The translations under genes and the position numbers were made by a program. From NCBI RefSeq assembly GCF_050943655.1, contig NZ_JBMNPQ010000053.1:1-9970 (forward strand): a stretch of DNA of 9,970 bases, written 5' to 3'. Under the pieces are notes generated by a model. The model was not told the DNA's origin. It saw only the letters and a program-made list of their open reading frames with translations, and made no database searches. The DNA comes from Peptoniphilus_A sp050943655. Lineage in GTDB: Bacteria; Bacillota; Clostridia; Tissierellales; Peptoniphilaceae. Below, piece by piece: positions 6,773 through 9,970 of the stretch (the stretch's first letter is position 1; each line of letters begins with the position of its first letter).

Positions 6773-6817
6773 TATTTTTAAATAATCGCGATTCGTATTT
6801 TAAATTAATCTTAAACA

Positions 6818-6826
6818 TGATATTAT
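6818..6826 (+). promoter_or_regulatory. Extended -10 promoter of parA-parB
   Basis: TGATATTAT gives an extended -10 element (TG, one base, TATTAT at 6821-6826). The -35 position 17 bases upstream is only T/A rich (TTTTAA, 6798-6803), as is common for extended -10 promoters. The start point would be near 6833, with GAGGT (6839-6843) as ribosome binding site ahead of the parA ATG at 6849. A perfect 10-bp palindrome, AATCGCGATT (6784-6793), lies just upstream and could be an operator. Confidence 0.55.
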
Positions 6827-6848
6827 ATTAGTAGAAATGAGGTAGAAA

Positions 6849-7604
6849 ATGTCCGTAGTAATAACAACTTTTAATCAAAAAGGCGGCGTAGGCAAGACTA
6901 CAACAGTGGTTAACCTATCTGCTGCACTGGCTTTAAAGAAGAAAAAAGTTCTCGTCATTGATATGGATCCGCAAGGAAACTCCACTTCGGGACTTGGACT
7001 TTATGAATTTGAAAATAACATCTATGATTTTTTAATTGAAAAAAACAAAGACTCAATTTACAAAACTAAAACTGAGAACTTGGACATTATACCGGCAAGT
7101 GGTGAGTTTGCAGGAGTTGAAATTGAACTTGCTAAGAGAGGCGACTGGCAATTTGATTTAAAAAACATGGTAGATCAAGTTAAGGACGACTACGATTATG
7201 TGATAATCGATTCTCCGCCATCTCTTGGAATACTTTCAATGATGAGCCTTGTGGCAAGTGACAAAATACTTATACCTGTTCAGTGCGAATACTATGCCCT
7301 AGAGGGAGTCTCACAACTTATGGACACAATAACTCTAGTAAGGGAAAACTTTAACGAAAACTTGGGTATTCTCGGCGTGGTGATGTGCATGTTTGATGGA
7401 AGAACTAATCTATCTCTACAAGTAGTAGACGAAGTGAAGAGCTTCTTTAAGGACAAGGTATTTAGATCTGTAATTCCTAGAAATGTGCGACTTGCAGAGG
7501 CACCAAGTTTTGGAATGAACATATTTGAGTATGATAAAACCTCAAAAGGGGCTAAGGCCTACTCTAGCTTGGCAGATGAAATTATAGGTGAGATGAATGA
7601 CTAA
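6849..7604 (+). CDS. parA: Chromosome-partitioning ATPase ParA (Soj)
   Basis: ParA/Soj binds DNA non-specifically as an ATP dimer; ParB stimulates its ATPase, and together they move and organise origins and, in Bacillus, adjust DnaA activity. The 251-residue protein has the deviant Walker A motif KGGVGKTT (11-18), the switch I region DMDPQGNST (38-46, with Asp40) and the Walker B strand YVIIDSPPSLG (117-127). LAEAPSFGMNIFEYD (215-229) is typical of chromosomal Soj proteins. There is no N-terminal helix-turn-helix, which separates it from plasmid type Ia ParA. Start choice is supported by GAGG six bases upstream. It overlaps parB by 8 bases, so both are translated from one message. Confidence 0.96.
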   Translation: MSVVITTFNQKGGVGKTTTVVNLSAALALKKKKVLVIDMDPQGNSTSGLGLYEFENNIYDFLIEKNKDSIYKTKTENLDIIPASGEFAGVEIELAKRGDWQFDLKNMVDQVKDDYDYVIIDSPPSLGILSMMSLVASDKILIPVQCEYYALEGVSQLMDTITLVRENFNENLGILGVVMCMFDGRTNLSLQVVDEVKSFFKDKVFRSVIPRNVRLAEAPSFGMNIFEYDKTSKGAKAYSSLADEIIGEMND

Positions 7605-8436
7605 AAAGACAGGTCTTGGCAGAGGCATTGGAAATTTTTTGGCCTCCAGCGAGCAAATAAGAGAAGTAATTGAAGACGAAAATAGCAAATTAAAAGAGAT
7701 TGAAATAGAAAAAATTGTTCCAAATGTTGATCAACCTCGAAAGATGTTTGATGAAGAAGAAATTACAGAACTTTCTAAATCAATCAAAAAATATGGCATA
7801 ATTCAGCCACTTCTTGTAAGAGATGAAGGCGACAAATACATTATAATTGCAGGGGAAAGAAGGTTTAGAGCTGCTCAAAAAGCAGGACTTAAAAAGGTGC
7901 CAGCGATTATAAAAGATATTTCTACAGATGTATCAGACAGAATTTCTATAATAGAAAATATTCAAAGAAAAGATCTAAACCCTGTAGAAGAGGCGATGAG
8001 TTACAAACATATTTTGGACTCACAAAATCTCACACAAAAAGAATTGGCAGAAGAAATTGGGAAAAGTAGACAGTATATTGGAAATACAATTAGGCTTCTA
8101 AACCTTGATCCACGTGTATTAAAGCTATTAGAAAAAGGTGAAATTAGCCCATCTCATGGCAAAAACCTGCTTTCGATTAAAGATAAAGATGAGCAGTACA
8201 AAAAGGCCATGAAGATTGTAAAAGATACACTGCCAGTAAATGACAACAAGAAAAAACCTTCGCCAAAGGAGAAAAAACTCGACATATTTAAAGAAAAAGT
8301 CCGCGACGACTTGACTTCGAAGCTTGGCACAAAGGTAATGTTTAAAGAACAAGGAAAAAAAGGAAAGATTGAAATCGAATATTACAGCGAAGAAGATCTT
8401 TCAAGAATTGTAGAAATTATATTGGAAGGGAATTAA
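7597..8436 (+). CDS. parB: Chromosome-partitioning protein ParB (Spo0J)
   Basis: ParB is a CTP-dependent DNA clamp that loads at parS, spreads on DNA and recruits SMC and ParA. The 279-residue protein has the N-terminal GLGRGIGNFLA tail that stimulates ParA (6-16), the CTP-binding blocks GERRFRAA (86-93) and ENIQRKDLNPVEEA (120-133), a helix-turn-helix LTQKELAEEIGKSRQYIGNT (145-164), and a C-terminal dimerisation domain after a lysine-rich linker (about 217-227). In the DNA-reading region, Ser186 (SPSHGKN) replaces the glycine usual in the GH(A/G)R segment, and Asn169 sits in the LLxL position; both match specificity positions in the family. It is ParB, not Noc, judging by parA linkage. AGGTG lies six bases before the start. 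Confidence 0.95.
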   Translation: MTKKTGLGRGIGNFLASSEQIREVIEDENSKLKEIEIEKIVPNVDQPRKMFDEEEITELSKSIKKYGIIQPLLVRDEGDKYIIIAGERRFRAAQKAGLKKVPAIIKDISTDVSDRISIIENIQRKDLNPVEEAMSYKHILDSQNLTQKELAEEIGKSRQYIGNTIRLLNLDPRVLKLLEKGEISPSHGKNLLSIKDKDEQYKKAMKIVKDTLPVNDNKKKPSPKEKKLDIFKEKVRDDLTSKLGTKVMFKEQGKKGKIEIEYYSEEDLSRIVEIILEGN

Positions 8437-8441
8437 AAAGA

Positions 8442-9338
8442 ATGGAAAGATTCTACACAACTTACTTGGTATCTGCTTTTACAGACAAGCCATTTATGGG
8501 CAATGCCACAGGTGTAGTAATAGATGATTGGAATCTCTCTGACACAGAGATGCAAAATATTGCCCGCGACTACAATCAATCAGTTATGGTCTTTATAAAA
8601 AGGCTGGATATTGGCAGATATGCAACAAGATTTTTTACACCTTATGAAGAGATAAAACTCTGTGGACATGCGACTATTGCAACATTTTATGCACTGGCTG
8701 AAAATGAGTATATAATGCCCATTGAAGACGGAATAGTTAAAGTATTGCAACACACAAAGATAGATAAAATACCAGTTGAACTTGAATACAAAAACTCCAA
8801 AATCAAAAATATTTACATGAAGCTTAAGCTAAAAGAGTTTGAAGAAGTAGATACAAATATAGCAGATAGAGTTACTAAAATTTTGGGAATAGAGAAAAGT
8901 GAAGTTGGATTAAAAATAAAAGAAGATGCGAAGATTGAGATGATTTCAACGGGAGCAAAGGACATACTTGTTCCAGTAAAAGATTACGAAACACTTGAGG
9001 GCATTAATCTTAATGAAGAGGAAGCGCTTAAAATAACAGAAGAATTTGACTGCATATCAATCCACGCATTTACAACTGAAGACGGAATAAACATAAGTCA
9101 GAGGACTTTTTCACCAAGAATTAGAGTGCGTGAAGAGCTTGGAAGTGGCACATCAACTGCTGCTACAATGTATTATTTGATCAAAAACAAAATAAATGCA
9201 TCTGATTATATCATAGCGACTCAGGGCACAGTCTTGGGCAGAAAATCAAGAGTTAAGGCAATTTTAAATGACGAAAAGGACTGCGTGCGCGTTGGCGGCA
9301 GGGCCTATGTATTTATGAATGGAGTATTAAAAATATAA
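8442..9338 (+). CDS. PhzF-family (diaminopimelate epimerase-like fold) protein, catalytic Glu apparently absent
   Basis: The 298 residues match the PhzF family, which shares the two-lobed diaminopimelate epimerase fold; members include isomerases and epimerases, but most lack known substrates. Supporting blocks are FTDKPFMGNATGVVI (13-27), the RFFTPYEEIKLCGHATIATF stretch (63-82), and RTFSPRIRVREELGSGTSTA (221-240), which parallels the second-lobe EDPxTGSA region. In many members a Glu follows the Asn-x-Ser motif and acts as general acid/base; here NQSVM (45-49) has Val48 instead. The substrate is therefore unknown and it may not be an isomerase. The gene starts 5 bases after parB and shares the operon, but a role in chromosome segregation is not implied. 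The best ribosome binding site, GGAAGG (8424-8429), is rather far from the ATG. Confidence 0.85.
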   Translation: MERFYTTYLVSAFTDKPFMGNATGVVIDDWNLSDTEMQNIARDYNQSVMVFIKRLDIGRYATRFFTPYEEIKLCGHATIATFYALAENEYIMPIEDGIVKVLQHTKIDKIPVELEYKNSKIKNIYMKLKLKEFEEVDTNIADRVTKILGIEKSEVGLKIKEDAKIEMISTGAKDILVPVKDYETLEGINLNEEEALKITEEFDCISIHAFTTEDGINISQRTFSPRIRVREELGSGTSTAATMYYLIKNKINASDYIIATQGTVLGRKSRVKAILNDEKDCVRVGGRAYVFMNGVLKI

Positions 9339-9754
9339 TGGCAAGACAAAAAAAATCATCTAACAGATCAAAAATGGTTATTATAGTTTTTTTTGTAGTA
9401 CTTCTCATATTTTCTGCAAGTCTCATATCATCAAGGAATAAACTCGTTGATATAAATAGCAAAGACGTGGATTATATTGAGATTGTTTCAAACAAAAGCA
9501 ATAATATGAAAAACGTAAAGGACAAAAAAGATGTCGAAAAAATTGTCAAAAAGCTAAACAAACTTAGAGGGAAGCAAGCGAATAAAGATATAAACGCAGA
9601 AATAATCTCCTATGTAAATGTCTACTTCGTAAGTGGCAACAAAATATCATTCGTAAAAACAGGGCTTACACTTAGAGTAAACGATATTTACTATAACTTG
9701 AGCGGAGCAGACTCAAAACTCTTTGACAACATAGTAGAAGACTTTTCAAAATAG
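9338..9754 (+). CDS. Small single-pass membrane protein of unknown function
   Basis: I do not recognise this 138-residue protein. It has a basic N-terminus (MARQKKSSNRSK), one clear hydrophobic segment (about 13-30) and a mostly polar remainder that should lie outside the cytoplasm. No lipobox cysteine follows the hydrophobic stretch, so it is a membrane anchor or uncleaved signal rather than a lipoprotein signal. The outer part is lysine-rich (KDKKDVEKIVKKLNKLRGKQ, 61-80) and continues with strand-like segments (IISYVNVYFVSGNKISFV, 89-106; DIYYNL, 116-121). This resembles small Firmicute extracytoplasmic domains in general, but no specific family can be claimed. The ATG overlaps the stop of the PhzF gene by one base (TAATG), so translation is likely coupled. 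It closes the operon. Confidence 0.8.
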   Translation: MARQKKSSNRSKMVIIVFFVVLLIFSASLISSRNKLVDINSKDVDYIEIVSNKSNNMKNVKDKKDVEKIVKKLNKLRGKQANKDINAEIISYVNVYFVSGNKISFVKTGLTLRVNDIYYNLSGADSKLFDNIVEDFSK

Positions 9755-9776
9755 ATCCCAATGGGGTCTATTTTTT
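9748..9776 (+). terminator. Strong intrinsic terminator ending the parA operon
   Basis: AAATAGATCCC (9749-9759) and GGGGTCTATTT (9763-9773) form a stem of about 11-12 bp with one T-G pair around a 3-base loop, merging into six Ts (9771-9776). The TAG stop codon of the preceding gene (9752-9754) lies inside the left arm. Confidence 0.9.
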
Positions 9777-9820
9777 ATGCTCCAAAAAACATGCGTGAGA
9801 ATGGAAAATATGAAGTTTTT

Positions 9821-9855
9821 ATTTAATATTAGTAGAATTCTATTAATAATTAAAT
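9821..9855. repeat. AT-rich imperfect palindrome around GAATTC
   Basis: The arms TATTAGTA (9827-9834) and TATTAATA (9841-9848) flank GAATTC and match at 7 of 8 positions. Allowing a one-base bulge, ATTTAA (9821-9826) and TTAAAT (9850-9855) extend it to 35 bases. It lies 45 bases after a terminator in the last, apparently geneless 194 bases of the window. It could be an operator or part of a promoter for a gene to the right, but neither is shown. Confidence 0.5.
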
Positions 9856-9970
9856 AAAGTCGATTAAGAAGATATATATGGAAGCTTTAATAGATTTTTT
9901 TAAAATTTTAGGTTTTAATGAAGGATAATTCTTATTTTTTAAACTTAGCTGTCATTTGTATTTCATCTAT

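Noticed and set aside
6625..6848. A missing noc gene or its remnant between rsmG and parA
   Set aside because: The 224-base spacer has no reading frame of any length resembling Noc; it holds only the terminator, repeats and parA promoter.

Overview
The window is an AT-rich bacterial chromosome segment from next to the replication origin of a Firmicute. Gene order, codon choice and protein style suggest an anaerobic Clostridia/Tissierellia relative, possibly of the Peptoniphilus/Anaerococcus kind; this placement is an inference. All eleven genes read on the + strand. The order rpmH-rnpA-yidD-yidC-khpB(jag)-mnmE-mnmG-rsmG-parA-parB is the classic origin-flanking cluster. In relatives dnaA and oriC lie just beyond rpmH, so they probably sit to the left of base 1. 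No noc gene lies between rsmG and parA, unlike in Bacillus.

Region 1 (1-2337) is a tightly packed transcription unit from a strong promoter at 36-64. It encodes ribosomal protein L34, the RNase P protein, the membrane-insertion helper YidD, the insertase YidC and the RNA-binding protein KhpB. Region 2 (2338-2648) is the largest non-coding gap. It is almost filled by an imperfect inverted repeat of about 240 bp, whose right end forms a good intrinsic terminator. Region 3 (2649-6624) is mnmE-mnmG-rsmG: two partners that modify the tRNA wobble uridine, followed by a 16S rRNA methyltransferase.

Region 4 (6625-6848) is a short spacer with three copies of an 18-bp near-palindrome resembling a divergent parS centromere site. 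One copy is also the stem of the probable rsmG terminator. Region 5 (6849-9754) holds parA and parB (chromosome segregation), a PhzF-family protein that lacks the usual catalytic glutamate, and a small single-pass membrane protein of unknown function. It ends in a strong terminator. The last ~190 bases hold no convincing gene, only an AT-rich palindrome and a doubtful 16-codon ORF.

Most of the window is ordinary core genome. The parts worth a second look are the variant parS-like cluster and the matching unusual residues in ParB, the parS/terminator overlap, the large palindrome between khpB and mnmE, and the altered active site of the PhzF protein.
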